A stretch of DNA of 37,407 nucleotides from Clostridium sp. (GTDB lineage: Bacteria; Bacillota; Clostridia; Oscillospirales; Ruminococcaceae). Positions 27,363 through 35,183 of this stretch are shown here, piece after piece. The notes below the pieces were generated by a model. That model worked only from the letters and a program-made list of their open reading frames with translations, searched no databases and had not been told where the DNA came from. Numbering within the stretch: the first letter of the stretch is position 1; each line of letters starts with the position of its first letter. The position numbers and the translations under genes are program-made. The DNA is taken from positions 1-37,407 of the forward strand of contig JAMPFN010000016.1 of NCBI GenBank assembly GCA_023664445.1, given 5' to 3'.

Positions 27363-28373
27363 ATGGCAAAAAAAATTAACAAATGTACATTTTTAATGGA
27401 TAATAAACCGTCTATAAAAGCTTATGCTTCCATAGCAGGGCAAAAGGAATCGGAAGGACCTATAGGAAGATGCTTTGACAAAACAGAATCCGACAGTCAT
27501 TTCGGGCAGGAAACATGGGAACAAGCAGAAAGCGAGCTTCAAAAACAGACCGTAAGTCTTGCTATATCAAAAGCAGGAATTAATAAATCTGATGTAGATT
27601 ACATTTTTTCAGGCGATCTTATCAATCAATGCATTGGTACTACCTACGGACTTCGCTCACTCAATATTCCCTTTCTCGGACTTTACGGCGCGTGTTCTAC
27701 CATGGCAGAAGGATTGCTCATCGCATCGATCTTTGTGGACAGCGGTCTTGGCAAAAACATTGCAGCCGCAACGTCGTCGCACTTTTCAACAGCCGAAAGA
27801 CAGTTTCGCTTTCCCCTTTCCTACGGTGGTCAGAGAACTCCCTCCGCACAATGGACCTGTACTGCGTCCGGAGCCGTTATACTTTCCCCAGAAGGAAAAG
27901 CGCCCTATATCAAAGGCGTATCTATAGGAACGATCACAGACCTCGGAGTGACAGATGCAAACAATATGGGAGCGGCAATGGCTCCTGCCGCCGCTTCTAC
28001 GATAAAGCAGTATCTTGAAGATACTTCAACATCTCCCGAGGATTATGACTGCATTGTAACGGGAGATCTTGGAATTGTCGGAAGCAAGCTGCTTATCGAA
28101 CTTCTGCAAAAGGACAATATAGATATAAGCAAGCAGCATAAGGACTGCGGCGTTATGATATTTGATCCCGTTGAACAGGATACGCATTCGGGAGGATCAG
28201 GCTGCGGCTGCAGTGCAAGCGTACTGTGCGGATATTTTCTTCCCAAAGTACAGGCAGGAGAATATAAAAATATTCTGTTTATCGGAACAGGCGCGCTCAT
28301 GTCCCCGACTGCTTCGCAGCAGGGAGAATCTATACCCTCTATAGCTCATCTTGTTAATATATGTAATTTATAA
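27363..28373 (+). CDS. spoVAD: Stage V sporulation protein AD
   Basis: This is a 336-residue thiolase-like SpoVAD, known in Bacillus to bind dipicolinic acid during its import into the forespore. Visible features are the YGACSTMAEGL segment, TSSHFSTAERQFRFPLSYGGQRTPSAQWT, and the C-terminal GSGCGCSASVLCGYF and GTGALMSPT. The length is normal. GGAGG precedes the ATG. It is followed by spoVAE, but the usual upstream spoVAC is missing; serS is upstream instead. Confidence 0.95.
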   Translation: MAKKINKCTFLMDNKPSIKAYASIAGQKESEGPIGRCFDKTESDSHFGQETWEQAESELQKQTVSLAISKAGINKSDVDYIFSGDLINQCIGTTYGLRSLNIPFLGLYGACSTMAEGLLIASIFVDSGLGKNIAAATSSHFSTAERQFRFPLSYGGQRTPSAQWTCTASGAVILSPEGKAPYIKGVSIGTITDLGVTDANNMGAAMAPAAASTIKQYLEDTSTSPEDYDCIVTGDLGIVGSKLLIELLQKDNIDISKQHKDCGVMIFDPVEQDTHSGGSGCGCSASVLCGYFLPKVQAGEYKNILFIGTGALMSPTASQQGESIPSIAHLVNICNL

Positions 28374-28429
28374 TTATTATTTTTTAAACATTCAAATATA
28401 AAATTGTTGAAAACTCAGGAGGTAAAAAT

Positions 28430-28783
28430 ATGGAATTGTTATGGGCATTTATAATTGGAGGAGCATTATGCGCTATAGGGCAGCTTCTAATTGACTATAC
28501 AAAGCTTACTCCGGCAAGAATACTGGTCGCATTTGTGGTAGCAGGCGTTATACTGTCCGCGTTTGGCTGGTATCCCAAGCTTATTGAATTTGCAGGAGGC
28601 GGAGCTTCAGTACCGCTTACCGGATTCGGTCATCTTCTTGCAGAGGGAATAAGAAAAGCCGTCGATGAAAAAGGTTTTCTGGGAATTTTCACAGGAAGCT
28701 TTACAAGTGCGGCAGGCGGTATTACGGCAGCGCTTATGTTCGGACTTATCACCGCTTTGATATTTAAGCCAAAAGATAAATAA
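28430..28783 (+). CDS. spoVAE: Stage V sporulation protein AE (SpoVAEB type)
   Basis: This is a 117-residue membrane protein with three to four hydrophobic segments. Its pattern is typical of SpoVAEB: GGALCAIGQLLIDYTKLTPARILV, VPLTGFGHLLAEG, and FTSAAGGITAAL. It is a component of the forespore dipicolinate channel. It has a perfect AGGAGG site and lies 56 bp behind spoVAD, in the same operon. The 156-bp inverted repeat begins 2 bp after its stop. Confidence 0.94.
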   Translation: MELLWAFIIGGALCAIGQLLIDYTKLTPARILVAFVVAGVILSAFGWYPKLIEFAGGGASVPLTGFGHLLAEGIRKAVDEKGFLGIFTGSFTSAAGGITAALMFGLITALIFKPKDK

Positions 28784-28785
28784 AA

Positions 28786-28941
28786 TAGTCGCCCTACTTG
28801 AAATCGAAACAAGTTCATTGATAAAAATTTCCCATAGCTGTGTTGTCGTCTTTGGAGGGCGTCAGCCCGCCTGCATCCTCCGCCTTGCTATGAAAAATTT
28901 TTATTCAATTCCTTTTGTTCCTCTTTCAAGTAGGGTGACTA
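28786..28941. repeat. 156-bp imperfect inverted repeat (MITE-like or large hairpin)
   Basis: TAGTCGCCCTACTTGAAA (28786-28803) is the near-exact complement of 28924-28941 (one G-T). Pairing continues inward through ~60-bp arms, including ATAAAAATTT..CATAGC opposite GCTATG..AAATTTTTAT. The centre (~28841-28888) is GC-rich. TA occurs at both tips and may be part of a target duplication. No transposase or credible gene lies inside. Confidence 0.7.
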
Positions 28942-29019
28942 TATCATACAAAAATAAAGCCAAGGTTTTGTGCAAAACATGCTTTTACAAAAATCCATGG
29001 AAATTTTTTCAGAAAATCA

Positions 29020-29047
29020 TTGATTTTTCACAAATATGTGTTACAAT
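29020..29047 (+). promoter_or_regulatory. Candidate promoter for the phospholipase-C-like gene
   Basis: TTGATT (29020-29025), a 16-nt spacer and TACAAT (29042-29047) with TGT before the -10 (extended). The start point would be only ~15 nt upstream of the chosen ATG, so the leader is short. Confidence 0.5.
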
Positions 29048-29070
29048 ATAATTGAATGGAGGCGATACCC

Positions 29071-29631
29071 ATGGAAACTAAAGATCATTTGTACCTCGCA
29101 AAGCTTATAACCGGCGCTGCCGATTTCGGAAGCAAACTCAAAAAAACTGCTTTTGAATACGGCTGCATATCTCCCGACTTAAATCCTTTTACCTATGTCA
29201 AAGGGCATACCTATGACGGTACTGCATCATACGTAAGAAACATCATAAAATCCCTTTACGGCAAGCTTAAAACTCCCTCCGATTATTTTGATTTTGGACG
29301 AGCTGTTCACTTTATCGGAGATTATTTTACTTTTCCGCATACGCCGTTTTTTAAGGGGAATCTTTCCGAGCATGTCAGCTATGAAGGTTATCTGCACAAG
29401 CATATTATTTCTTCTGACAATAATATTTTAAGCGATATCAAAACAGATATTACAAGTTCGTGGAAATGCATTAATCTGCTTGAAAAAATGCATGAGCGTT
29501 ATGCCGTTTCAAAAAAATCTATTTCATGTGACTGGAGTTTTATAAAATTTACATGCGGCAGTATTTCATTTTCAGCTGCAAAATCCGTTGTAAAGCTTCC
29601 AAAACTTATTCCAGCAAAATCATTTATCTGA
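29071..29631 (+). CDS. Zinc-dependent phospholipase C-like protein (S1/P1 nuclease fold)
   Basis: This is a 186-residue helical protein with a complete trinuclear-zinc ligand pattern like Bacillus PLC: His6, Asp36, His46, His80-x3-Asp84, His90 and His101-x3-Glu105. The spacings His80/Asp84/His90 and His101/Glu105 match the PLC pattern exactly. It lacks a signal peptide, so unlike secreted PLC it should act inside the cell or forespore. The substrate is unknown. I prefer the second ATG because GGAGG is 8 nt before it; an ATG five codons upstream would overlap that site. It is near spoVAD/AE but separated by the inverted repeat. A terminator follows directly. Confidence 0.82.
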   Translation: METKDHLYLAKLITGAADFGSKLKKTAFEYGCISPDLNPFTYVKGHTYDGTASYVRNIIKSLYGKLKTPSDYFDFGRAVHFIGDYFTFPHTPFFKGNLSEHVSYEGYLHKHIISSDNNILSDIKTDITSSWKCINLLEKMHERYAVSKKSISCDWSFIKFTCGSISFSAAKSVVKLPKLIPAKSFI

Positions 29632-29670
29632 AAAATCCACCCGGGCAATTTGTCTGAGTGGATTTTTTTG
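29631..29670 (+). terminator. Intrinsic terminator after the PLC-like gene
   Basis: AAAAATCCAC (29631-29640) pairs with GTGGATTTTT (29658-29667), with further wobble-rich pairing inside. A T-run follows. It overlaps the last base of the stop codon. Confidence 0.85.
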
Positions 29671-29700
29671 TTATTTTTCACCATTTTTATAAAGTATATT

Positions 29701-29827
29701 ATGTTCATTTCTTGCCTTGATGCAAGAAATGAACCAAAGAAAATCAAGCTTTCGCTCCGGCACAGCATACGCTGTGGGTCGCAAAAGAAGAAAATAATGA
29801 CTGTCTTTATAGACGGGGATTTTAAAT
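29701..29827. repeat. 127-bp structured dispersed repeat, copy A
   Basis: This is the same length and about 87% identical, without gaps, to 32736-32862 by hand alignment. It folds into a 12-bp hairpin (TTCATTTCTTGC/GCAAGAAATGAA), a CACAGC/GCTGTG hairpin with outer pairing, and a small 3' hairpin. Differences fall mostly in loops or exchange pairs within stems. Confidence 0.8.
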
Positions 29828-30007
29828 AGTATTATTTACCATTTAACAATTATGATTTGCAATTTTGAAAGCTTTATCTCCTAACCTTTGGGTAGTATTT
29901 TAAAAAATCATGAGGATTCCAAAAGGAATGATTCATGGGTATGGGGGACAGCGTCCCACAAAAAAGATTCTAAAAAATAAATTTCTGTGAAAGAGTTTCA
30001 AAAAATA

Positions 30008-30036
30008 TTGACGTACTCAAAATTATATGGCATAAT
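30008..30036 (+). promoter_or_regulatory. Orphan sigma-A promoter antisense to the DUF4830-like gene
   Basis: TTGACG (30008-30013), a 17-nt spacer and CATAAT (30031-30036) are preceded by TGG (extended -10). The predicted transcript enters the 3' end of the convergent minus-strand gene, with no plus-strand gene until 30604. Confidence 0.6.
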
Positions 30037-30066
30037 TATAGTAGTCCTACTTGCTTCTGATATAAG

Positions 30067-30480
30067 CTAAACCGGTTTAATAAATCCGTCGGGTTTCTGT
30101 TGTATGAGAACCGCGCCGATAAGCTCATTTTGTTTGGTTATGTAAAGCTCGGCGTTAATACCCGATTCTCCGTAATTGTCAACGGAAAAAACGTGACGCG
30201 TTACAGTTTCACCCTTGTGAGCTTTAAGATCGAAACCTGATTTTTTCAGTTCGTCGGACATTGTTTTAAAATTTCCGCTGAATTCCTGTGGTATACGTAT
30301 ATCATTGCTTGAAAGCTTTGTTACCTGCCAGCCCTTGATATTAAGGTAGGCTTCAAGCTGATATTCGTTAAGCACAGTCGGCTGCTTTTGCAGAACTGTA
30401 TCGGGATTTTTTCGGTTTAAAACAAAGATAACCGAAAATATTGCAATTATTATAATTGAGAGTATGATTTTTTTCTTCAT
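30067..30480 (-). CDS. DUF4830-like membrane-anchored protein
   Basis: This is a 137-residue protein with a single N-terminal membrane segment (KKKIILSIIIIAIFSVIFVL, residues 2-21) and an extracytoplasmic domain. LEAYLNIKGWQV, IRIPQEFSGNFKTMSDELKKSGFDL, KGETVTRHVF and IGAVLIQQKPDG match the pattern I know for DUF4830 proteins of Clostridia. The function is unknown. There is no lipobox cysteine. The ATG follows AGGAG. It is the only minus-strand gene on the right arm and thus faces the replication fork. Confidence 0.8.
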   Translation of the reverse strand: MKKKIILSIIIIAIFSVIFVLNRKNPDTVLQKQPTVLNEYQLEAYLNIKGWQVTKLSSNDIRIPQEFSGNFKTMSDELKKSGFDLKAHKGETVTRHVFSVDNYGESGINAELYITKQNELIGAVLIQQKPDGFIKPV

Positions 30481-30603
30481 AACAATGCTCCTGAAATTAA
30501 TGTTTGTAATATTTTATTCATCAAACAAGCAAAAAATACATGCATATACTCTTATGAAGACGGATTTTAATTGTTGCAGATTAAACACAGGGAAGTGATA
30601 GAA

Positions 30604-31386
30604 ATGAAACAGCGTCTTGACAGATTTCTTTCCGAACAGACGATGTACACAAGAACGGATATCAGCAAACTTTTATGGAAAGGAAAAATATCCGTAAATG
30701 ATAAAATAATAAAAAAAGGCGAATTGAAGATAGATCCTCTTGATGATAAAATAACTGTAATTGGGAGAGAGATAACGTATCGTGATAAAATATATATGAT
30801 ACTCAATAAACCCGAGGGTTACGTATGCGCTACAGAGGATAAAAACGACCCGACCGTTATTGATCTTGTTCCCGATGATCTTAAACGAAAGGACATATTC
30901 CCGTCAGGACGTCTTGATAAAGACAGCGAAGGAATGGTATTTATAACCAATGACGGTGAGCTGAGCCATAAAATACTCTCTCCCAAAAATCATATACCGA
31001 AGTATTATATAGTCAGACTCGGTAAAAAATTTGGTGAAAATTATGAAAAACTCTTTTCAGATGGTTTGACTCTCGAGGACGGAACAAGCTGTCTGCCCGC
31101 TAATGTCAGGGTATGCCAAAATGCGGAAAACATCGCGTTTGTAGAGCTTTTTGAGGGTAAATTTCATCAAGTAAAACGTATGTTTTCAGCTGTTGAAAAC
31201 CATGTTGAAAAATTAGTGAGAATTCGTATGGGAGGGCTTGAAATGCCTGAAAAATTAAGGATTGGCGAGTGTATGGAGATTTTGCACAACGATGTTGAAA
31301 ACCTGTTGAAACCCACCTCGTTCGATGAAGTATTCAACCGATTTTTGAGTGATTTTTCGTCAATATGGATAAACATGCTGCAATAA
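30604..31386 (+). CDS. Pseudouridine synthase, RsuA family
   Basis: This is a 260-residue S4-domain pseudouridine synthase. The N-terminal S4 domain is ~1-60 (RLDRFLSEQTMYTRTDISKLL). Catalytic GRLDKDSEG (102-110) has Asp105. IPKYYIVRL and GKFHQVKRMF follow; HQVKRM is typical of RsuA (16S U516) rather than RluB (HQIRRM). The last ~25 residues extend past the usual end. The frame opens 11 codons upstream at a TTG, but GGGAAGTGA is placed for this ATG. It is followed by a separate promoter, so it appears monocistronic. The exact target uridine is inferred. Confidence 0.9.
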   Translation: MKQRLDRFLSEQTMYTRTDISKLLWKGKISVNDKIIKKGELKIDPLDDKITVIGREITYRDKIYMILNKPEGYVCATEDKNDPTVIDLVPDDLKRKDIFPSGRLDKDSEGMVFITNDGELSHKILSPKNHIPKYYIVRLGKKFGENYEKLFSDGLTLEDGTSCLPANVRVCQNAENIAFVELFEGKFHQVKRMFSAVENHVEKLVRIRMGGLEMPEKLRIGECMEILHNDVENLLKPTSFDEVFNRFLSDFSSIWINMLQ

Positions 31387-31404
31387 GTTTGGCTAATTAG
31401 TGAC

Positions 31405-31433
31405 TTGAAAGATTTCTGAAAATTTGGTATTAT
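31405..31433 (+). promoter_or_regulatory. Promoter of the sugar ABC ATPase gene
   Basis: TTGAAA (31405-31410), a 17-nt spacer and TATTAT (31428-31433) are preceded by TGG (extended -10). The leader is about 55 nt. Confidence 0.72.
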
Positions 31434-31495
31434 ATTAATATAGTTAATCTGCGGATGTGGGTTGGCGGTAATTTATTATGGGAGGAATTGATAAA

Positions 31496-32611
31496 ATGGC
31501 AAGTTTATCATTGAGAGGAATTTATAAAAAGTATCCCGGTGGCTTCGTTGCCGTTAAAGATGTAAATTTGGAAATAACAGATAAGGAGTTCATCATTCTT
31601 GTCGGACCTTCAGGATGCGGTAAGTCAACAACGCTTAGAATGATCGCAGGTCTTGAGGAAATTTCAGAGGGTGAGCTTTATATAGGCGACCGTCTTGTAA
31701 ACGACATTGCTCCTAAGGACAGAGATATAGCAATGGTTTTCCAGAACTATGCTCTTTATCCGCATATGACGGTTTATGAGAATATGGCGTTCGGTCTTAA
31801 GCTCAGAAAGTTCCCGAAGGATGAAATCGACCGCAAGGTCAAGGATGCTGCAAAAATGCTCGACCTTACGCATCTTCTTGACAGAAAGCCGAGAGCTATG
31901 TCGGGCGGTCAGTGTCAGAGAGTTGCGCTCGGACGTGCGCTTGTTCGTTCACCGCAGGTATTCCTGCTTGACGAGCCTCTTTCAAACCTTGACGCTAAGC
32001 TTCGTGCACAGATGAGAACAGAGATAGCTAAGCTCCATAAAAAGCTCGGTACAACATTTATTTATGTAACTCATGACCAGACAGAAGCTATGACAATGGG
32101 CGACAGAATAGTTGTTATGAAGGACGGTATAATCCAGCAGGTCGATACTCCACAGGCTCTTTATGAGCGTCCATGCAACAAATTTGTTGCCGGATTCCTT
32201 GGTTCTCCTCAGATGAACTTTATAGATTCTGTTCTGAAGAGAAACGGTTCAAAGTATGAAGTTAAATTCGCAAACGGCAAGTACACAGTTGAGATTCCCG
32301 AATCAAAGGTTGTAAATGAGCTTGGCGCGTATGTTGATAAGGAAGTTGTAATGGGTATTCGTCCGGAAAGCGTACATGATGAAGAAATGTATCTTTCAAA
32401 CGCTACAACAGGTATCATTGATTGCGATGTTGAAATCACAGAGCTTATGGGCGCTGAAACATTCCTTTATCTCCTTTGTGAAGGTATTCCGCTCACAGCA
32501 AGAGTTTCACCGCGTTCAACAGCTAAATCACAGGATACGATAAAGGTTGCTATTGATCCTAACAGGATTCATCTGTTTGACAAGGAAACAGAAGCTACTA
32601 TTATTAACTGA
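31496..32611 (+). CDS. Carbohydrate ABC transporter ATP-binding protein (UgpC/MsmK/MsmX type)
   Basis: This is a 371-residue ATPase of the CUT1 sugar importer class. It has Walker [10 protein letters not shown] (38-46), Q-loop Gln83, signature [15 protein letters not shown] (135-149), Walker B FLLDEP (156-161), and switch His in [18 protein letters not shown]-terminal TOBE regulatory domain spans ~240-371. No permease or binding protein lies nearby, so it is probably a shared ATPase serving several importers, as MsmX/MsmK do. Cys140 in the signature is uncommon (usually Arg/Met). GGAGG lies 10 nt before this ATG; an upstream ATG would have that site inside its codons. Confidence 0.93.
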   Translation: MASLSLRGIYKKYPGGFVAVKDVNLEITDKEFIILVGPSGCGKSTTLRMIAGLEEISEGELYIGDRLVNDIAPKDRDIAMVFQNYALYPHMTVYENMAFGLKLRKFPKDEIDRKVKDAAKMLDLTHLLDRKPRAMSGGQCQRVALGRALVRSPQVFLLDEPLSNLDAKLRAQMRTEIAKLHKKLGTTFIYVTHDQTEAMTMGDRIVVMKDGIIQQVDTPQALYERPCNKFVAGFLGSPQMNFIDSVLKRNGSKYEVKFANGKYTVEIPESKVVNELGAYVDKEVVMGIRPESVHDEEMYLSNATTGIIDCDVEITELMGAETFLYLLCEGIPLTARVSPRSTAKSQDTIKVAIDPNRIHLFDKETEATIIN

Positions 32612-32630
32612 TAGAATTTAATGATAATTT

Positions 32631-32658
32631 AAAGGATCGGATTTTCCGATCCTTTATC
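32631..32658 (+). terminator. Intrinsic terminator after the ABC ATPase gene
   Basis: This is a perfect 11-bp stem, AAAGGATCGGA (32631-32641) and TCCGATCCTTT (32645-32655), with loop TTT. The T-tract is short. Confidence 0.82.
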
Positions 32659-32688
32659 TTGTATAAAAACCTGATTTTAAACATTTTA

Positions 32689-32719
32689 AGAGGATGCCCT
32701 GCAAGAGAGGGCGTCCTCT
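32689..32719. repeat. GGACGC-family hairpin, copy 5 (inverted)
   Basis: AGAGGATGCCCT (32689-32700) pairs with AGGGCGTCCTCT (32708-32719), with one G-T. The loop GCAAGAG is the exact reverse complement of the CTCTTGC loop at 27256-27262, so this copy is the same element in the opposite orientation. Confidence 0.75.
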
Positions 32720-32735
32720 CGACTATGCAATGCGT

Positions 32736-32862
32736 ATGTTCGTTTCTTGCCTTGATGCAAGAAATGAACCAAAGAAAATCAAGCTTCCGCTCCGGCACAG
32801 CTTGCGCTGTGAGCCGCGAAAGCGAAAGATAATGACTATATTTATAGTCGGGGACTGTAAAT
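32736..32862. repeat. 127-bp structured dispersed repeat, copy B
   Basis: This is a direct-orientation copy of 29701-29827, of equal length. The first stem keeps pairing through a G-T change at position 7. The last hairpin is GACTAT-ATTT-ATAGTC here. Confidence 0.8.
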
Positions 32863-32903
32863 GTAAAATTTCACCACTCATAAATTATTACTATATAAAT
32901 CTA

Positions 32904-32932
32904 TTGTAATATTTAAAAAAAAGTGGTATACT
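32904..32932 (+). promoter_or_regulatory. asp23-fakA-recG promoter
   Basis: TTGTAA (32904-32909), a 17-nt spacer and TATACT (32927-32932) are preceded by TGG (extended -10). The leader is ~25 nt to the TTG start of the Asp23 gene. Confidence 0.7.
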
Positions 32933-32964
32933 AATTAGTAATATAATAAAAAGAGGTGTAGCAT

Positions 32965-33315
32965 TTGATAATCAAGGAAAATTATCTCGGCAAAATATAT
33001 ATTACCGAAGATTATATAAAATCGCTTGTAAGCCAGGCAGTATCCGAATGCATCGGAGTTGCGAAGCTTGACGCTGTGAATCTCAAAGATTTTATTCTTT
33101 CGGAGATTTTTGGGATAAAAGTTCCCGGAATAGGCGTTGAAACGAAAATAATAGATAACGAGGTGTTAGTGTCGGTTTATATTTCGGCAGTTTATGGAAT
33201 AAACCTCATGACGGTAATAAAAAGCGTGAAAAATAAGGTGTATTTTGTGCTTTCCGATACGGCGGGAATACCCGTGCGTTCAGTCAGCGTATATGTAAGT
33301 CATGTGAACAATTAG
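32965..33315 (+). CDS. Asp23/Gls24 family protein (YloU-like)
   Basis: This is a 116-residue protein of the Asp23/Gls24 envelope-stress family. LGKIYITEDYIKSLVSQAVSECIGVAKL, VPGIGVETKIIDNEVLVSVYISAVYGINL and SVSVYVSHV give the alternating beta/alpha family pattern. In Bacillota a YloU-type member is encoded directly before YloV/FakA, as here. The start is TTG, preceded by AGAGGTG; no in-frame ATG fits. The role beside FakA is not settled. Confidence 0.88.
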   Translation: MIIKENYLGKIYITEDYIKSLVSQAVSECIGVAKLDAVNLKDFILSEIFGIKVPGIGVETKIIDNEVLVSVYISAVYGINLMTVIKSVKNKVYFVLSDTAGIPVRSVSVYVSHVNN

Positions 33316-33382
33316 GGCAGCGCAGCAAAATTCGGAGCTTTGTTTGATAGTGCTTTAGAAACAAAAAAAGGAGACATAGATT

Positions 33383-35026
33383 TTGATTAATGGAAAATTA
33401 TTAAGAGACGGCTTGATTTCAGCCGCCGTCAGCATACAGAATGCCCGTAAGGAGGTAGACAGGCTCAATGTTTATCCTGTCCCCGACGGAGATACGGGTA
33501 CAAACATGTCGCTTACAATAAACGCGGCGGCAAAAGAGCTTGAGCTTTTGGAGGATAACGTATCTGTTTCAAAGGTTGCGGATACTGCCGCTTCTGCAAT
33601 GCTAAGAGGTGCGAGAGGAAATTCGGGCGTCATACTTTCTTTGATATTCAGAGGATTTTCAAAAACTCTTAGCGGTCTTGAAACCGCAGAATGTTTAAAT
33701 ATTGCTCATGCGTTAAGCGCGGGTGTTGAGGGAGCATATAACGCGGTAATGAACCCTACCGAGGGAACTATTTTGACAGTTTCGAGAGCGGCGTCGGAAA
33801 AAGCGTCAGAAATAGCCGAAAAAAGCAATGATATCGCTGAATTTTGGGAACAGGTATGTACATCCGCAAACGAGGTGCTTGAAAAAACTCCTGAACAGCT
33901 TCCCGTTCTGAAAAAGGCAGGCGTTGTTGACGCAGGCGGAAAAGGTCTTGTCATCATATTTGACGCTATGCTCAAAATATTCAAGGGAGGAAAAATTGAG
34001 GACAGCACAGAGAAAAAGGAAGTTTCCAAAACATTCGAGGTATCGCAGCCTGACAATGACGAGGAGATAAAATATTCCTATTGCACAGAATATATTATTG
34101 AAAGATACAATGACGTTGATCCGTTTATGCTGAGAGCATATCTTGAAACTATCGGCGATTGCGTTGTCGTGGTTGATGACGAGGAGATAATCAAGGTGCA
34201 TGTCCATACGGATAATCCCGGACTTGCAATACAGAAAGCTCTTGAATTCGGACGTTTTATAAACGATCCGAAACCTAAGATAGAAAATATGCGTATTCAG
34301 CATGAAATGCGGATCAAAGACGAAAAAATAGCTAAAAGACAGAATTTCATGCCCACAAAGCCCGAGAAGGAATTTGGATTTGTCGCAGTTGCGGCAGGTC
34401 ATGGATTGGGAGAACTTTTTAAGGATCTTGGCGCGGATTGTGTTATTATGGGCGGTCAGACGATGAATCCGTCTACAGACGACATTCTGAAGGCGATACA
34501 TTCAACTCCGGCAAGCACGGTATTTGTACTTCCGAACAACAAAAATATCATAATGGCGGCTGAACAGACAAAAAATCTTGCGGACAGAAATGTATGCGTG
34601 CTTCCAACAAGAACTATACCGCAAGGAATATCGGCAATGATGACGTTTGATGAAACTATCGGATTTTCGGAGAATCGTCTTGCTATGACAAAAGCTTTTG
34701 AAAGCGTATCTACGGGACAGATAACATTTGCGGCAAGAGATTCCGAATATGAGGGACATAATATCAAATCGGGGGAGATACTTGCGTTTGACAACAATAA
34801 GCTTATGTTCACCGAAAAGGATCTTACAAAAGCCGCGTTCAAGCTAATAAAGAAAATGGTCGGCGGCGATTCAAATTATGTAACTGTTTATTACGGCGCA
34901 GACGTCACTAAGGAACAGGCTGAAAAGCTTGAGGAAATGCTTAATTCAAAGATCGGCAATAAGGTCGACGTAATGATGGTAAACGGCGGTCAGCCTGTGT
35001 ATTACTATATCATTTCCGTTGAGTGA
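33383..35026 (+). CDS. fakA: DAK2-domain fatty acid kinase-like protein (FakA/YloV)
   Basis: This is a 547-residue FakA/YloV-family protein. The N-terminal DhaL-type nucleotide-binding domain has PDGDTGTNM (Asp35 and Asp37 as Mg ligands), GARGNSGVILS and DAGGKGL. Middle and C-terminal domains follow, with YCTEYII, VHVHTDNPG and a DegV-like end. FakA phosphorylates fatty acids bound to a FakB partner, so exogenous acids enter phospholipids; no fakB is in the window. The TTG start has GGAG 10 nt upstream. It lies 67 bp after the Asp23 gene and before recG, matching yloU-yloV-recG in Bacillus. Confidence 0.92.
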   Translation: MINGKLLRDGLISAAVSIQNARKEVDRLNVYPVPDGDTGTNMSLTINAAAKELELLEDNVSVSKVADTAASAMLRGARGNSGVILSLIFRGFSKTLSGLETAECLNIAHALSAGVEGAYNAVMNPTEGTILTVSRAASEKASEIAEKSNDIAEFWEQVCTSANEVLEKTPEQLPVLKKAGVVDAGGKGLVIIFDAMLKIFKGGKIEDSTEKKEVSKTFEVSQPDNDEEIKYSYCTEYIIERYNDVDPFMLRAYLETIGDCVVVVDDEEIIKVHVHTDNPGLAIQKALEFGRFINDPKPKIENMRIQHEMRIKDEKIAKRQNFMPTKPEKEFGFVAVAAGHGLGELFKDLGADCVIMGGQTMNPSTDDILKAIHSTPASTVFVLPNNKNIIMAAEQTKNLADRNVCVLPTRTIPQGISAMMTFDETIGFSENRLAMTKAFESVSTGQITFAARDSEYEGHNIKSGEILAFDNNKLMFTEKDLTKAAFKLIKKMVGGDSNYVTVYYGADVTKEQAEKLEEMLNSKIGNKVDVMMVNGGQPVYYYIISVE

Positions 35027-35183
35027 GTTTTTGAGCATAATTTTTCAGAGAACAAGGCAATTTTTTGCGGGCATACTTGCGTATGGCAAAGAAAATTAAC
35101 GAAGTTATCGGGAAAATTTGCCGAAAAGACGTGTGAAGATTCTATGAACACAGGTTCTAAAATTTACAGGGAGATGTTTCAGC

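Larger units (their letters stand above)
29632..30066. other. 435-bp intergenic region with terminator, repeat copy A and an orphan promoter
   Basis: No gene is visible. In order it holds the PLC-like gene terminator, copy A of the 127-bp repeat (29701-29827), AT-rich DNA, a small double hairpin (ATTCC/GGAAT then GGGAC-AGC-GTCCC, ~29926-29957) related to the GGGGAC family, and a near-consensus promoter at 30008-30036 directed toward the 3' end of the minus-strand gene. Confidence 0.7.
32612..32964. other. 353-bp intergenic region with terminator, two repeat elements and the asp23 promoter
   Basis: No gene is visible. In order it holds the terminator (32631-32655), an inverted copy of the GGACGC hairpin (32689-32719), copy B of the 127-bp repeat (32736-32862), and the promoter at 32904-32932. 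Confidence 0.75.

Noticed and set aside
28818..29051. 77-codon open frame overlapping the 156-bp inverted repeat
   Set aside because: It spans the hairpin and the promoter of the next gene, with no family similarity or ribosome-binding site.
31190..31315. Several TGTTGAAA-type 9-mers inside the RsuA-type gene, like those in oriC
   Set aside because: They encode Val-Glu and similar codons in a conserved frame and are sparse; coding explains them, so I do not call a second DnaA-box cluster.
33806..34501. 231-codon open frame antisense to the FakA-like gene
   Set aside because: The FakA-like frame has clear motifs on the other strand; the antisense product has no recognisable pattern.
35027..35183. 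Possible small gene or ncRNA between fakA and recG
   Set aside because: Only a short imperfect hairpin (GCATAC/GTATGG) is visible; no start signal, promoter or second copy in the window.
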